From: Gammaproteobacteria bacterium
GTDB taxonomy: Bacteria; Pseudomonadota; Gammaproteobacteria; Chromatiales; Chromatiaceae
Length of the DNA stretch: 64,000 nucleotides
Reading direction: 5' to 3'
Assembly: GCA_020445405.1 (NCBI GenBank)
Contig: JAGRGQ010000005.1
Location: 56,063-120,062, forward strand
Part shown: positions 36,304 to 45,125 of the stretch, in pieces
How positions within the stretch are numbered: the first letter of the stretch is position 1
Layout of the letters: the number at the start of each line of letters is the position of its first letter
The notes under the pieces: model-generated
What the model was told of the DNA's origin: nothing
What the model saw: the letters and a program-made list of their open reading frames with translations, nothing else
Databases searched by the model: none
Made by a program: the position numbers and the translations under genes

Positions 36304-36681
36304 CCAAACAGAGAGCCAAGCCTGCGGTTCCTGCCGGGTTGTCGAATTGAAAATGTCCAAATCAACCAGGCGCTGCTGGCGGATGGTTGCAGTATTGCGG
36401 ATTGCAAAATCAGCAATACACTGATCGGAAGCCGCAGTTGTATCGGGGCGGGTGTGACAATTCGGGATACTGTCATGAAGGGGGCTGATTACTCAGAGGC
36501 GGAGGTACCGCACCCCCCTCGCAACGTTCCGAAGATCGGTATCGGCCGCGATTCTCTCGTTCAGGGGGCCATCATAGATAAAAACGCTCGTATCGGTGCC
36601 GGCGTGACGATCAGGCCTTTCCCAAAGGGTACTGAAATCACCGGTCAGGAGTGGGAAGTGCGGGACGGCGTCGTCGTGTAG
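36304..36681 (+). pseudogene. glgC: C-terminal remnant of glucose-1-phosphate adenylyltransferase
   Basis: An open frame from about 36304 reads RFLPGCRIENVQINQALLAD, then GCSIADCKISNTLIG and RSCIGAGVTI. It continues RDTVMKGADYSEAEV, KIGIGRDSLVQGAIIDKNAR and VRDGVVV, ending at TAG. This is the left-handed beta-helix C-terminal third of ADP-glucose synthase, in which RFLP, IGLRS, GADYYE and IIDKNARIG are family landmarks. The N-terminal nucleotidyltransferase domain is missing, and an in-frame stop lies at 36301. The remnant also ends early compared with the family. It lies near GH77 and trehalose-phosphatase genes, suggesting that a glucan operon has been dismantled. Confidence 0.7.
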
Positions 36682-36815
36682 ACAGAAAATTCAATAATCC
36701 CGATGGTACCGTAATCGCACCAGATTGAACATTATGGGATTCTGTCTCAACAGTGAAAACCGCCGGAGCTGAAGACCAAGCGCAGTTCCAACGCCGACAA
36801 TGGCGCGCTGGCCAG

Positions 36816-37343
36816 CTAAGATTTCAGGTGACGATCTTTTAACCGCATATAGTGCTCGGCGGAATAGCGTAAAAAGCTGTATTCAGCATCCTTCAGTTTG
36901 CGCACCTTTTTACATGGACTCCCATGATACAGATAACCGCGTTCCAGTCTTTTTCCTGGCGCTACCAGAGTCCCGGCACCAATCATGACCTGGTCTTCAA
37001 TGATTGCATCGTCCATGATGATCGTACCCATGCCAATCAGGCATTCGTTGCCGATCCGACAGGCGTGCAACAGAACCTTGTGGCCGACCGTGACATAGTC
37101 TCCAATGATCAGAGCGGCTCCTTCCGGGTTGTAGTCACCGGCATGGCTGACATGCAATACACTGCCGTCCTGGATATTTGTGCAATTTCCGATACGGACA
37201 ATGTTTACATCCCCCCGTATCACCGACATGGGCCATACCGAGCTGTTTTCGCCGATCTCCACATCACCTATTACGATCGCACTGACGTCTATATAACACG
37301 AGATCGGGATTTTTGGATTGGCGGATTCAAAGGATCTGATCAT
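36816..37343 (-). CDS. Gamma-class carbonic anhydrase family protein
   Basis: The 175-residue protein forms a left-handed beta-helix: ISCYIDVSAIVIGDVEIGEN, SSVWPMSVIRGDVNIVRIGN, and CTNIQDGSVLHVSHAGD. Three zinc-binding His are expected in VLHVSHAG, DYVTVGHKVLLHACRIG and thereafter, as in YrdA/CaiE relatives. Activity as carbonic anhydrase cannot be judged because many YrdA-like proteins lack detectable turnover. An in-frame extension to 37466 exists, but the ATG at 37343 gives the family N-terminus. It follows the SDR gene on the same strand with a 70-base gap, and may be cotranscribed. Confidence 0.88.
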   Translation of the reverse strand: MIRSFESANPKIPISCYIDVSAIVIGDVEIGENSSVWPMSVIRGDVNIVRIGNCTNIQDGSVLHVSHAGDYNPEGAALIIGDYVTVGHKVLLHACRIGNECLIGMGTIIMDDAIIEDQVMIGAGTLVAPGKRLERGYLYHGSPCKKVRKLKDAEYSFLRYSAEHYMRLKDRHLKS

Positions 37344-37413
37344 GCCTGGCCCTGTTCGCAAAACGATTGCTGTGATGGATTCAATTGTACTGTTTCCGGA
37401 ACGAGAACGTACG

Positions 37414-38127
37414 TCACCAGTCGATGGCTTTTCCGTCGCGAAAAAAACCGCCGCTGGGACCGTCATCGGGGAGCGTGGCGGCCCAGACTATTCCTCTGAC
37501 GCCTTCTTCAATCGACAGTGGTGCCTGGTCGCCTCCCATTTCCGTTCTGACCCAGCCCGGGCAGACGGAATTGATTTTGACGTTGGACGCCTGCCATTCG
37601 TCGGCAAGGATCCGGGTGACTGCGTTGAGGGCCGTCTTGGATAGGCGGTATCCCGGGCAGCAGCCATTCATTCCTCTGAGTTGACCCATACCGGAGGAGA
37701 CGTTTACCACGCGGCCCCGGTTTTTCATCAATGGCATCAATTCCTGACACAGGCGCAACGGGCCGATCGTGTTGGTCTCGAATCCGGAACGGATTGTTGC
37801 CATGTCGGCGTTGGCGGCCGCACTGGCGCTGCTGCCGGGAGGCGGACCGGGAAAAATACCCGCATTGTTCACCAGTACCTCAAGCCGGCCGCCGTTGGAG
37901 CGCAGATAGTCTGCCAGCTGCTGTATGGACTCCTCGCTGGTAACGTCCAGCGGATGAAAGTCGACGTCCAGGCCCTTCTCCCGCAGGGCCGACGCAGCAG
38001 CTGCACCCTTCGCCTCCCTGCGCGCTGTCAGGACAACCCGGTAGCCACAACTGGCCAGCTGGCGGCAGGTTTCGTACCCCAGACCACGATAGGCACCGGT
38101 GACTATTGCAACTGGTTTCTCGGACAT
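37414..38127 (-). CDS. Short-chain dehydrogenase/reductase
   Basis: The 237-residue NAD(P)-dependent oxidoreductase starts with the cofactor loop VTGAYRGLGYETCRQLA (TGxxxGxG), then LVNNAGIFPGP. The catalytic Ser is in VVNVSSGMGQLRG and Tyr/Lys in YRLSKTALNAVTRI. NSVCPGWVRTEMGG completes the core. The set is intact. It resembles the carbonyl-reductase-like classical SDRs (CBR1 branch). The substrate is unknown. It starts 99 bases from the divergent 38227 gene. Confidence 0.92.
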   Translation of the reverse strand: MSEKPVAIVTGAYRGLGYETCRQLASCGYRVVLTARREAKGAAAASALREKGLDVDFHPLDVTSEESIQQLADYLRSNGGRLEVLVNNAGIFPGPPPGSSASAAANADMATIRSGFETNTIGPLRLCQELMPLMKNRGRVVNVSSGMGQLRGMNGCCPGYRLSKTALNAVTRILADEWQASNVKINSVCPGWVRTEMGGDQAPLSIEEGVRGIVWAATLPDDGPSGGFFRDGKAIDW

Positions 38128-38226
38128 ACCGCCCCCGTAATGCGTAATGAAAAGGGTAGACTATACTTTACACTTACCTGATTGCTTGCTGGGTTAGATA
38201 TCCATGAAGAGCGAGAGGTAGAGAGC

Positions 38227-38652
38227 ATGCTGACTTTGACTCGTTTCGTCACGCTTGGTGCCGCGTTGTTTTTCTTCGAGGTCGCTGTTATTACAGCCGA
38301 CACGCATTTGCCTCAAAGTGACATTATAGACGGTCTCCAGTTCCAGGGACAAACAGGCGAACATGGAAAAGGAGAGCACCATCAAGATACGATAACTTTC
38401 AAGAATGGACAATTTCGATCGCTTGATTGCGAAGAATGGGGCTTTGGCCCGGCATCATACGAATACAAGAAAGAAGGTGATGCGTTCCATTTCAGCGCTA
38501 CTCTGCCCAGTCCGGATAGAGGCACACTTGAATGGAAAGGGACGATCACTGGCGATATCGCAGAGGCCGACTTCCGGTGGCGTCATGAGCGATGGTACGG
38601 GAATATAGACAGACGGTATTGGTTCAAAGGAAAACTGAAAAAAACCGAATAA
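38227..38652 (+). CDS. Secreted small beta-rich protein, unknown function
   Basis: The 141-residue product begins with a signal peptide (LTLTRFVTLGAALFFFEVAV, cleavage after ITA). The mature part alternates strands: LQFQGQTGEHGKGEHHQDTI, CEEWGFGPASYEYKKEGDAF and GTLEWKGTITGDIAEADFRW. This resembles lipocalin-like or DUF-type proteins in which an emitted difference is scored against a baseline. I do not recognise a named family. A GAGAG sequence precedes ATG 38227; the frame stays open to 38182. It is followed on the same strand by the VTT-like membrane protein. Confidence 0.65.
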   Translation: MLTLTRFVTLGAALFFFEVAVITADTHLPQSDIIDGLQFQGQTGEHGKGEHHQDTITFKNGQFRSLDCEEWGFGPASYEYKKEGDAFHFSATLPSPDRGTLEWKGTITGDIAEADFRWRHERWYGNIDRRYWFKGKLKKTE

Positions 38653-38701
38653 CAGATTCAGACCGGACAATTTATACAGTGATCAGCTTCATTCACTCCT
38701 G

Positions 38702-39379
38702 ATGGCACCAGGCGACGATTCAATTGATGCTCAACGCAGTAACATGTGGCTGGCCACCGTTGCAAAGCTTTCGATACTCGTGCTTGTTGTCGTGCTTGCC
38801 AATATTTCAGTTTCACATCTGATAGACAGACTGGGGATTCAGATCTGGCCTGAGTATATGGAGATTATAGACCGGGCGGTACTCCTCGGAGTGCTTTTAT
38901 ATACCTGTCTATTGGCAATGCCTTTCCTGCCCGGCGTTGAGATAGGGCTGACATTGATGATGGTGTTGGGACCGAAGGGTGTCGCAATAGTTTATATCTG
39001 TACAATAGTCGCTCTGATAGTCAGTTATGGGATGGGCAGGATGATTCCTGCCCATCTCTTGATTTCATTGTTAAACTGGTTGCATCTTGAACGTGCGGCG
39101 AGGCTGTTGAGTAGATTCAATGCGGTTTCGCCGGATAGGCGCATTGAGTATCTGACGAAGCGGGCCTCCATGAAATTTGTACCGTTCATTTTGCGGCACC
39201 GTTACCTGGCGCTGGCTGTTTTGTTTAATTTGCCAGGGAATGCTTTGATTGGAGGCGGAGGGGGTATAGCTATGATGGCAGGTATGAGCAGGCTGTACTC
39301 GTTTTCAGTTTATTTCCTCGTAATCTCTGGCGCAATCCTGCCGCTGCCCGTGTTTTTCATCCTGTCCAAATTACTCTAG
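38702..39379 (+). CDS. VTT-domain-like (TVP38/DedA-type) membrane protein
   Basis: The 225-residue protein has five or six hydrophobic segments (SILVLVVVLANISVSHLIDR, VLLGVLLYTCLLAMPFLPGV, LMMVLGPKGVAIVYICTIVA, and two near the C-terminus). LAMPFLPGVEIGLTLMMVLG and FNLPGNALIGGGGGIAMMAG resemble the paired re-entrant Gly-rich loops of the VTT/SNARE-associated family, whose bacterial members are linked to undecaprenyl-phosphate or lipid flipping. That role is inferred. The start at ATG 38702 has a weak ribosome binding site; ATG 38744 is an alternative. Confidence 0.72.
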   Translation: MAPGDDSIDAQRSNMWLATVAKLSILVLVVVLANISVSHLIDRLGIQIWPEYMEIIDRAVLLGVLLYTCLLAMPFLPGVEIGLTLMMVLGPKGVAIVYICTIVALIVSYGMGRMIPAHLLISLLNWLHLERAARLLSRFNAVSPDRRIEYLTKRASMKFVPFILRHRYLALAVLFNLPGNALIGGGGGIAMMAGMSRLYSFSVYFLVISGAILPLPVFFILSKLL

Positions 39380-39705
39380 GCAATTCGATTCGGGGAGAGT
39401 ATATCCAACTCCATCCAGACAATGGCAAGGCGCAGGATGGTGGTTGGAGTGGTACGGATTTATTACAAAATTACCGGTATCTCAACCTGTGGAAAGGCGT
39501 GTATGCGCTATACTCGAATAGGAAAATTTCATGAAGCCTCGCGGGGATACCGGGCAGGACGGTTTGTATGTTGACCTCGGAATTAACAGAACTCGGACAG
39601 GATGGCCATTGGCAGCGGCAAAATTTAAATCGGAGTGGAGGCGACTGACGTCGCAACCGCCTGCGGTGGGAACGCCCGGACAGGCTGAATGTGAGTGTTG
39701 AGTAT
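39380..39705. other. 326-base gap, no gene seen
   Basis: No coding signal. CCTGCGGTGGGAACGCCCGG near 39659 resembles CCTGCGGTGCGGACGCTCGG near 42019, a possible further dispersed sequence. Confidence 0.35.
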
Positions 39706-40887
39706 ATGGTACCGGCAATTCCCCGCAGCGAATGGATGCTAGATCCGGCGTTGAGTTTTCTGAATCACGGTTCGTTCGGTGCCACGCCGAGGGTATTGCT
39801 CGAAAAGCAGCATATGCTCCAGAATGAGATGGAGGCGGAGCCTGTACGCTTTCTCGAGCGTGAGATTTTTACCCGCCTTGCCGAAGCGCGGCGGCGGCTT
39901 GCCGCGTTCGTCGGTGCACGCACCGAAGATCTGGTATTTGTGCCGAATGCGACGACGGCGGTGAACGCTGTTCTGCGCTCTTTTCCGCTGAAGTCGGGCG
40001 ACCGGGTGCTGGTCACGGATCATGCCCACAACGCCTGCCGCAATACGGCCGGGTTCGTCTGCGCGCAATCCGGTGGGGAGGTCACCGTGGCGAAGGTACC
40101 TTTTCCCATTCGCTCCAGTGACGAAGTCGTGGATGCGCTCCTGTCTGCGGTGACGACACGGACTCGGCTCGCTGTGATCGAACATGTCACAAGTCCTACG
40201 GCGCTCGTCTTCCCGGTCGAGAGACTGGTGCAGGAGCTTGAATCCCGCGGTGTCCACACCCTCGTGGATGGTGCGCATGCACCCGGAATGCTGCCCCTTC
40301 AGATCGATCGATTGGGCGCCAGCTTCTACACCGGTAACTGCCACAAATGGATGTGTGCGCCGAAAGGAGCGGCCCTTCTTTGGGTGCGCCAGGATATGCA
40401 GGAGTCGGTGCGGCCGCTGGCTATAAGCCACGGTGCGACTTCACCGAGACCCGGAGCGTCGCGCTACGAGGTTGAATTCAGTTGGACAGGAACAGATGAC
40501 CCGAGTGCCTACCTCAGTGTTCCGTCGGCAATCGACCATTTTGCTTCCGCGCTTCCCGGGGGTTGGAACGCGTTGCGAGCGCGCAACCGCTCACTCGCTC
40601 TTGCGGCGCGCGATCTTCTCTGCGCCGCGCTTGAAATCGAGCATCCCGCACCAGATGACATGATCGGCGCGCTGGTCAGTGTTCCGCTGCCGTTGACGGC
40701 CGGGGAGTTCCGGCCGGATGTGCTGCAAAGGACGCTCTTCGAAGCGCACCGCATCGAGGTGCCGGTAATACACTGGCCAAAGCCGCCCCATCGCCTGTTG
40801 CGCGTCTCTGCACAGGCTTACAATTCGCTGGCTGAGTACGAGGCGCTCGCAGCGGTGCTCAGAGAGAAAGTTCGCAATGCCTTGTAA
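39706..40887 (+). CDS. Class V aminotransferase-fold PLP enzyme (isopenicillin N epimerase-like)
   Basis: About 393 residues in the class V aminotransferase fold. LSFLNHGSFGATPRVLL is the N-terminal PLP-phosphate region; LVDGAHAPGMLPLQIDRLGA gives the Asp that binds the pyridine nitrogen. YTGNCHKWMCAPKGAALLWV contains the PLP-linking Lys. This arrangement is shared by isopenicillin N epimerase-like and hercynylcysteine lyase-like proteins, which are often annotated as one another. No substrate can be assigned. A GTG at 39691 is an alternative start five codons earlier. It is convergent with the spondin-domain gene, with a shared hairpin between them. Confidence 0.88.
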   Translation: MVPAIPRSEWMLDPALSFLNHGSFGATPRVLLEKQHMLQNEMEAEPVRFLEREIFTRLAEARRRLAAFVGARTEDLVFVPNATTAVNAVLRSFPLKSGDRVLVTDHAHNACRNTAGFVCAQSGGEVTVAKVPFPIRSSDEVVDALLSAVTTRTRLAVIEHVTSPTALVFPVERLVQELESRGVHTLVDGAHAPGMLPLQIDRLGASFYTGNCHKWMCAPKGAALLWVRQDMQESVRPLAISHGATSPRPGASRYEVEFSWTGTDDPSAYLSVPSAIDHFASALPGGWNALRARNRSLALAARDLLCAALEIEHPAPDDMIGALVSVPLPLTAGEFRPDVLQRTLFEAHRIEVPVIHWPKPPHRLLRVSAQAYNSLAEYEALAAVLREKVRNAL

Positions 40888-40907
40888 GGACGCAGCGGAA
40901 GAGAGGA

Positions 40908-40963
40908 GAGACCACATTCTCAATGCGCCGTCGCTTTTCAATACCGTTAAAAAACGTGGTCTC
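40908..40963. terminator. Bidirectional terminator candidate
   Basis: GAGACCAC (40908-40915) pairs with GTGGTCTC (40956-40963) across a 40-base spacer that includes an A-run. It lies exactly between the convergent aminotransferase-like and spondin-domain genes. The long spacer weakens it as a classical terminator. Confidence 0.4.
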
Positions 40964-40984
40964 ACCCCCTGTATCCGGAGCAGG

Positions 40985-41734
40985 TTACCGAATCCGCTCG
41001 ATGGTCAGTTCGACTACGGGATTGCGCCAGTCGTAAATTGATGCGTTAAGTCCGTCCGGACCGCCGATACCGTGAATGCCCGCATGAACGTGGATGTAGC
41101 CCTCACCGTTCTCATTGATCCCGGTGCCCGTCAGGGGATTGTCGTCCGTTGCGCCGAGCGCGCCCACGGTGTCGGCGCTTTCCGCATTCGCCTCACTACC
41201 GGCGTCGTACGCATTGGCAAGCACGTGTACGCTGTCGCCAATGCGGTGCGGCAGTGGCACGTTGCGAACAGCGTAGAAGGCATCGTTGGTCGCCCCCAGC
41301 ATCGCCGCGGCGCTCAGGTACACGGCCTTGCGTGAAGCGCTGATCGTAGTGGAGTTGGACTCCGCGGGGAACAGCACCGGCGGCGTACGGTCGGTCGGTA
41401 ATGCTACAGCCTCCCAGACGCCGGCAGAATCCGCGACCTGATCGCGCAACAGGAATGGATAGCCGGTCTCGGCCGCCGTGGCAAGCGCAAAATAAGTGTC
41501 GAAGCCGACTTCGCCAGCCGCCGGGGCTGGCCCCAGTTCGAAGAGCCGGAATGCGGCGGTATGGGTTGCAATCACCGACGGTGCGACGGGCTGGCCCAGG
41601 GTGGCATTAGTGACCGTAACCCGGTACATGTGCGCGCCCCGGTGCGGGTCCGCCATCGCTGTGGGGGTCAGGGCAATGGTGCCAGCGGTAAATACGGTGC
41701 CCAGTAAAGCGATTTTCAAGATCGATATTGTCAT
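40985..41734 (-). CDS. Spondin-domain secreted protein
   Basis: This 249-residue protein has a signal peptide (ISILKIALLGTVFTAGTIAL, cleavage near AMADPHRG). The spondin-type beta-sandwich follows: MYRVTVTNATLGQPVAPSVI, THTAAFRLFELGPAPAAGEV and later GINENGEGYIHVHAGIHGIG, ending in NPVVELTIERI. Bacterial spondin_N proteins are periplasmic or surface proteins of unknown role. CAGGAGACC precedes ATG 41734 at good spacing, which sets the start; the frame stays open a little further. It is divergent from the cytochrome gene. Confidence 0.85.
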   Translation of the reverse strand: MTISILKIALLGTVFTAGTIALTPTAMADPHRGAHMYRVTVTNATLGQPVAPSVIATHTAAFRLFELGPAPAAGEVGFDTYFALATAAETGYPFLLRDQVADSAGVWEAVALPTDRTPPVLFPAESNSTTISASRKAVYLSAAAMLGATNDAFYAVRNVPLPHRIGDSVHVLANAYDAGSEANAESADTVGALGATDDNPLTGTGINENGEGYIHVHAGIHGIGGPDGLNASIYDWRNPVVELTIERIR

Positions 41735-42310
41735 GTGAAGGTCTCCTGACACACAAGCGTTTGTGTGTATTTGGTGGTTTGGACTGAAATCCCACCTTGC
41801 CAGCGAGTTATCACGCGCACGTCACGAAAGCTTCACGATTCACTTACGAAGACGTCGCGTTTCGGGGAGCGGTATGCCAGGCTCCGTTGTAGATCTGTCA
41901 CGAATTCGCCATGCCATAGCAGAGAGTGGCGTAAACCGAGGAGCCGGATGGCAGGGACAGGTTGGCGATCGGGAAGCGGGTAAAGAATGGCGGTTTTGAG
42001 GCAACAGAAGGGGGAGTCGCCTGCGGTGCGGACGCTCGGACCGGGGTATCAGTTATACCGAACCCCCTGGCTGGAACAACCTGTATAACTGTTCCGTCAT
42101 GGTGCTGCCGAGTGACTCGCAACGGGTCAGCTCCGGAGCGGTGAAGATCTCCCCGGCCGGTTGCGGCAGCGACCTGGTCGCTTTCGGCAATAGCTTCCGA
42201 AGTGAGTATACCTGACCCCATTATTCTTCTATCATGAATATCCCGGTTAATCGAGTCGATGACGCGAGGGGAGAGTCGGGCATCCTGTTGCCCTGTGGGC
42301 GCGCAGCGCG
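41735..42310. other. Divergent gap before cytochrome c, left part without a gene
   Basis: This 576-base stretch has no supported gene. The region around 41760 (CGTTTGTGTG, then TATTTGGTGG) may include the spondin gene promoter. A partial repeat-family element follows at 42311. Confidence 0.35.
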
Positions 42311-42360
42311 CCCCGCAGGCAGATATTTCGGACAGCGTGGCTCGCGAGGGATCATCGGAC
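42311..42360. repeat. REP/MITE-like element, partial copy
   Basis: CCCCGCAGGCAGATATTTCG, then GACAGCGTGGCTCGCGAGGG and ATCATCGGAC match the right half of the family (compare 53614-53660). The left half is not recognisable. It lies 53 bases before the cytochrome c gene. Confidence 0.5.
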
Positions 42361-42412
42361 GGACTCCAGTGATTCAGTTTAGTGAAGTCCAGAAAATTTT
42401 GAGGAGAGGGAG

Positions 42413-43018
42413 ATGAAACAGAATAAATTACACTTTGGAGCGGCCATCCTGGGGTTGGCGGCGGTGCTGTCGCTTCCGGTAGCCGCGAGTGCTTCTGATC
42501 TCACTGACAAGTGCGACAAATGCCACGGCAAGAACGGGGTCAGCGAGGATGATAAAGTTCCAAGCATCGCAGGTTTTTCAAAAGTAACCATCGAAGATAC
42601 CATGCTGCAGTATAAGTCCGGCGACCGCCCCGCGGACGACTATAAGCCAAAAGATGGCGAGAGCGACAATATGCACGAGATCAGTGAAAAGCTTTCCGAA
42701 GACGATATCAAGTCGGTCGCAGCCCACTATTCCAAGCAGAAATTTGTGCCCCGCGAGCAGTCTTTCGATGCGGCGCTGGCCAAGGCGGGAGCCAAGGTGC
42801 ACGACAAGCAGTGTGAAAAATGTCATTCTGACAATGGCGCCAACGCGAAAGATGATGCGGCCATCCTTGCCGGACAGTGGCGCGGCTATCTGAAGCGGCA
42901 GTTCGAGCTGATCGCCTCCGGTGAACGTGAAGTACCGAAAAAGATGGCGAAAAAGTTCGAAAAACTGAAGGATGGAGATGTTGAAAAACTAATCGAGTTT
43001 TATGTGGGCGCGCAATAG
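42413..43018 (+). CDS. Periplasmic two-heme cytochrome c (c4-like)
   Basis: The 201-residue protein has a signal peptide (LHFGAAILGLAAVLSLPVAA, cut after ASA-SD) and two heme motifs, CDKCH (about residue 35) and CEKCH (about residue 138). It is organised as two class I cytochrome domains joined in tandem, as in c4 and flavocytochrome sulfide dehydrogenase partners. Distal Met ligands are not obvious for both hemes (candidate MHEISEKLSEDDI in domain 1 and MAKKFEKLKDGD in domain 2). It would carry electrons in the periplasm. GAGAGGGAG precedes ATG. It is convergent with the antiporter across a palindrome. Confidence 0.88.
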   Translation: MKQNKLHFGAAILGLAAVLSLPVAASASDLTDKCDKCHGKNGVSEDDKVPSIAGFSKVTIEDTMLQYKSGDRPADDYKPKDGESDNMHEISEKLSEDDIKSVAAHYSKQKFVPREQSFDAALAKAGAKVHDKQCEKCHSDNGANAKDDAAILAGQWRGYLKRQFELIASGEREVPKKMAKKFEKLKDGDVEKLIEFYVGAQ

Positions 43019-43056
43019 AAGCGAGCCTTCATCGAGCCCTGGAATGACTGGCGCTT

Positions 43057-43092
43057 GACTCATGATCCCCGCGGCCGCGGGGATTATGAGAC
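43057..43092. repeat. 36-base near-perfect palindrome, REP-like, between convergent genes
   Basis: GACTCATGATCCCCGCGG followed by CCGCGGGGATTATGAGAC is an almost perfect palindrome (two mismatched pairs). TCATAATCCCCGCGG matches the inverted ends of the repeat family at 44734 and 53494. It lies 38 bases after the cytochrome stop and could also act as a terminator for both genes, though no T-run follows. Confidence 0.6.
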
Positions 43093-43114
43093 GGGTGCTG
43101 GCGATTCCCGGGTC

Positions 43115-44455
43115 TCAATGAATCGGTGTCGCGAAAAAATCGAAGAACAGCAAAAACACGACGGTGGAAACCGCCAGAGTCACAAGCATCGCCGGCGTAC
43201 CCGTCTTAAACCAGATTTTGGGTGTAATCGCCAGCGAAGGATCTCCCTGATCCTGTGCAAGTCGCTCCGATAAAGTGACGATATACACATTAGCCGTTGA
43301 GCCGATATGCGTGCCATTACCACCCATGCCGACACCGACGGCCAATGCCCACCACAACGGTGTCACATTGATGCCCTGCTGCTCCAGCCCCATCAAAATC
43401 GGAATCATGGCTGCGGTAAACGGGATATTGTCGATCATAGCCGATAAAACAGCCGCCACCCACATCAACACTATGGTGGCAGTCATCAGGTCGCGCTCAA
43501 TAAATGGCAGGATGAACTGACCGATGTATTCCAGAAAATGGCTGTGCTCGACACCGCCCACCACCACAAACAGCGCTATAAAGAAAATCAGCAGCGGAAC
43601 CTCGACCTCCCCCATGGCATGATCCACCGCGATATGCCGGGCGATAAACAACAGCAGGGTCAAGCCTGATGCAGCCACCATCCAGGGCTCCCAGCCGATG
43701 TCGTGATGCAGCATGAACAACACCACCATCACGCTCAACACAAACAGTGACTGGTTCCACAGTTTGCGGTCTTTGAATACCAGGCTGCCCTCGTCAACTG
43801 CACCATGCGTCTGTGTGGCGAGATCCTTGCGGCACAACCAGCGCAGCGCGGCGAGAATGGCCATCCAGGCTGCCAGCACCACGCCGCCCATATGCATGAG
43901 AAATGTGTTGAAATCAATATGCGCGGCAGAGCCGATCATCAGGTTCGGCGGGTCACCCACCAGTGTTGCCACGCCGCCCGTATCTGACAGCAATGCCGCC
44001 GCCATCAGATAAGGAATGGGACTCACGCCCAGGGAGCGCGCAATCATCACGATCAGGGGACCGAAAATAACCACGGTCGTGACATTGTCCAGTATCAGGG
44101 AGATGACCGTGACTGCGCTCCCCATCAATGCCATTAACAGAAACTGTCTCCCGCCGCTGATGCGGGTCAACCAGGCGGCCAGGGCTTCAAAGCCGCCAGT
44201 GGGCAAAATGATGGCGATGATGGCCATCATGCAGCCAAGCAGGAACACGACATTCCAGTCCACCGCATGAATGGCCTCTTGCGGTGAATAGAATCCGTAG
44301 TATTGCCCGGCAAGTATCATCAGGCCAGCGCCGAGCATGGCGAACTTGGCCCGTTCAAAGCCATGCACATGCTCGGTAAAAATTCCGATAAAAGTGAGTG
44401 CGAGAATAACGCCGGAGACCAGCATGGCCTCGGTCAAAACAAGCGGCTCCAGCAT
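43115..44455 (-). CDS. ArsB/NhaD-type sodium:proton antiporter or SLC13 permease
   Basis: The 446-residue inner-membrane protein has about 11-12 helices. ALLSDTGGVATLVGDPPNLM is the first re-entrant loop with the Asn-Thr-like motif of the ion-transporter superfamily; WWALAVGVGMGGNGTHIGST, which begins the second, also matches. Substrate is Na+/H+ or an anion; sequence alone does not decide. An in-frame ATG at 44548 exists, but ATG 44455 follows AAGGAG at nine bases and gives the expected N-terminal helix. It is convergent with the cytochrome gene and followed upstream by the RAYT remnant. Confidence 0.87.
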   Translation of the reverse strand: MLEPLVLTEAMLVSGVILALTFIGIFTEHVHGFERAKFAMLGAGLMILAGQYYGFYSPQEAIHAVDWNVVFLLGCMMAIIAIILPTGGFEALAAWLTRISGGRQFLLMALMGSAVTVISLILDNVTTVVIFGPLIVMIARSLGVSPIPYLMAAALLSDTGGVATLVGDPPNLMIGSAAHIDFNTFLMHMGGVVLAAWMAILAALRWLCRKDLATQTHGAVDEGSLVFKDRKLWNQSLFVLSVMVVLFMLHHDIGWEPWMVAASGLTLLLFIARHIAVDHAMGEVEVPLLIFFIALFVVVGGVEHSHFLEYIGQFILPFIERDLMTATIVLMWVAAVLSAMIDNIPFTAAMIPILMGLEQQGINVTPLWWALAVGVGMGGNGTHIGSTANVYIVTLSERLAQDQGDPSLAITPKIWFKTGTPAMLVTLAVSTVVFLLFFDFFATPIH

Positions 44456-44733
44456 GACGGCGAACTCCTTGGACACCTGACAGAAAACAGACGCAGGCGC
44501 GGCATTATTATCCATAGCGGTGGGCAATCCACAATCAGGTACATCCATTTTTTATTTTTATGTCGTTAGCTGTGGTCTTTATGGAGAGGAGAAGCGTCGG
44601 CTCCTGCGCTCATCTATCCACCGACTGTTTTCCGGCATCAAATTGCGTCAACCTGAGCAGTCGCCGCTGTATGGGGAGTCCGATAGACAGTCGCTGTCAC
44701 CCGTTGGCTGCAGCCATTGAGGTGGGTTTGACT

Positions 44734-44820
44734 GGGACCTGTCTCAAAAATCCCCGCGGCCGTGGCGATTTTGTTTTCCGCCGCAACGCGGTTCGCGGGG
44801 GGTTAAGAGATTAGGTTCCA
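44734..44820. repeat. REP/MITE-like element, short copy left of the RAYT remnant
   Basis: The left end GACCTGTCTCAAAAATCCCC and then GCGGCCGTGGCG mirror the right end AACGCGGTTCGCGGGGGG, then TTAAGAGATTAGGTTCC. It is 87 bases long, the shortest two-ended copy of the family, and starts the block with the transposase remnant. Confidence 0.65.
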
Positions 44821-44826
44821 GGGTGG

Positions 44827-45080
44827 ATGCGCCAGCTGACTGCTGTTTTCACAAGGTACGGCAAGCGCCGCCGAATTCGGGTGGAAGATATTTTTCAGCG
44901 GCGTTACAAAGCGGTTACAGGACGCCTGTTCATCACGATGGAGCGGATGGTGGACTGGTCCGGTCACCACTCGCCCGAGCCGGTCGGGATCGTATGGCGC
45001 AATGGCAGCTGGACCCATCAGCATTTTTTGAACCTATCACGCAACTGGCGGTCTGGAGTGGTATGCGGCTCGGGTGATGT
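44827..45080 (+). pseudogene. REP-associated tyrosine transposase (RAYT/Y1) remnant
   Basis: MRQLTAVFTRYGKRRRIR, then VEDIFQRRYKAV, matches the RAYT segment MRQLNxxYTQxFNRRH followed by GHLFQGRYKAV, which is strongly conserved after the catalytic HxH of this family. In another frame, further on (to about 45077), LVRSPLARAGRDRMAQWQL resembles the family's NPxRARMVxxPxxWPWSS block. At least one frameshift separates them, and the catalytic region (HUH and Tyr) upstream is missing. Flanking REP-like elements on both sides fit the known RAYT-REP association. No ATG with a ribosome binding site is needed, as this is a fossil. Confidence 0.65.
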
Positions 45081-45125
45081 CTGGCCCGCACCGATGCTGC
45101 GGCAGACCTTATTGTGATGGTTGAG

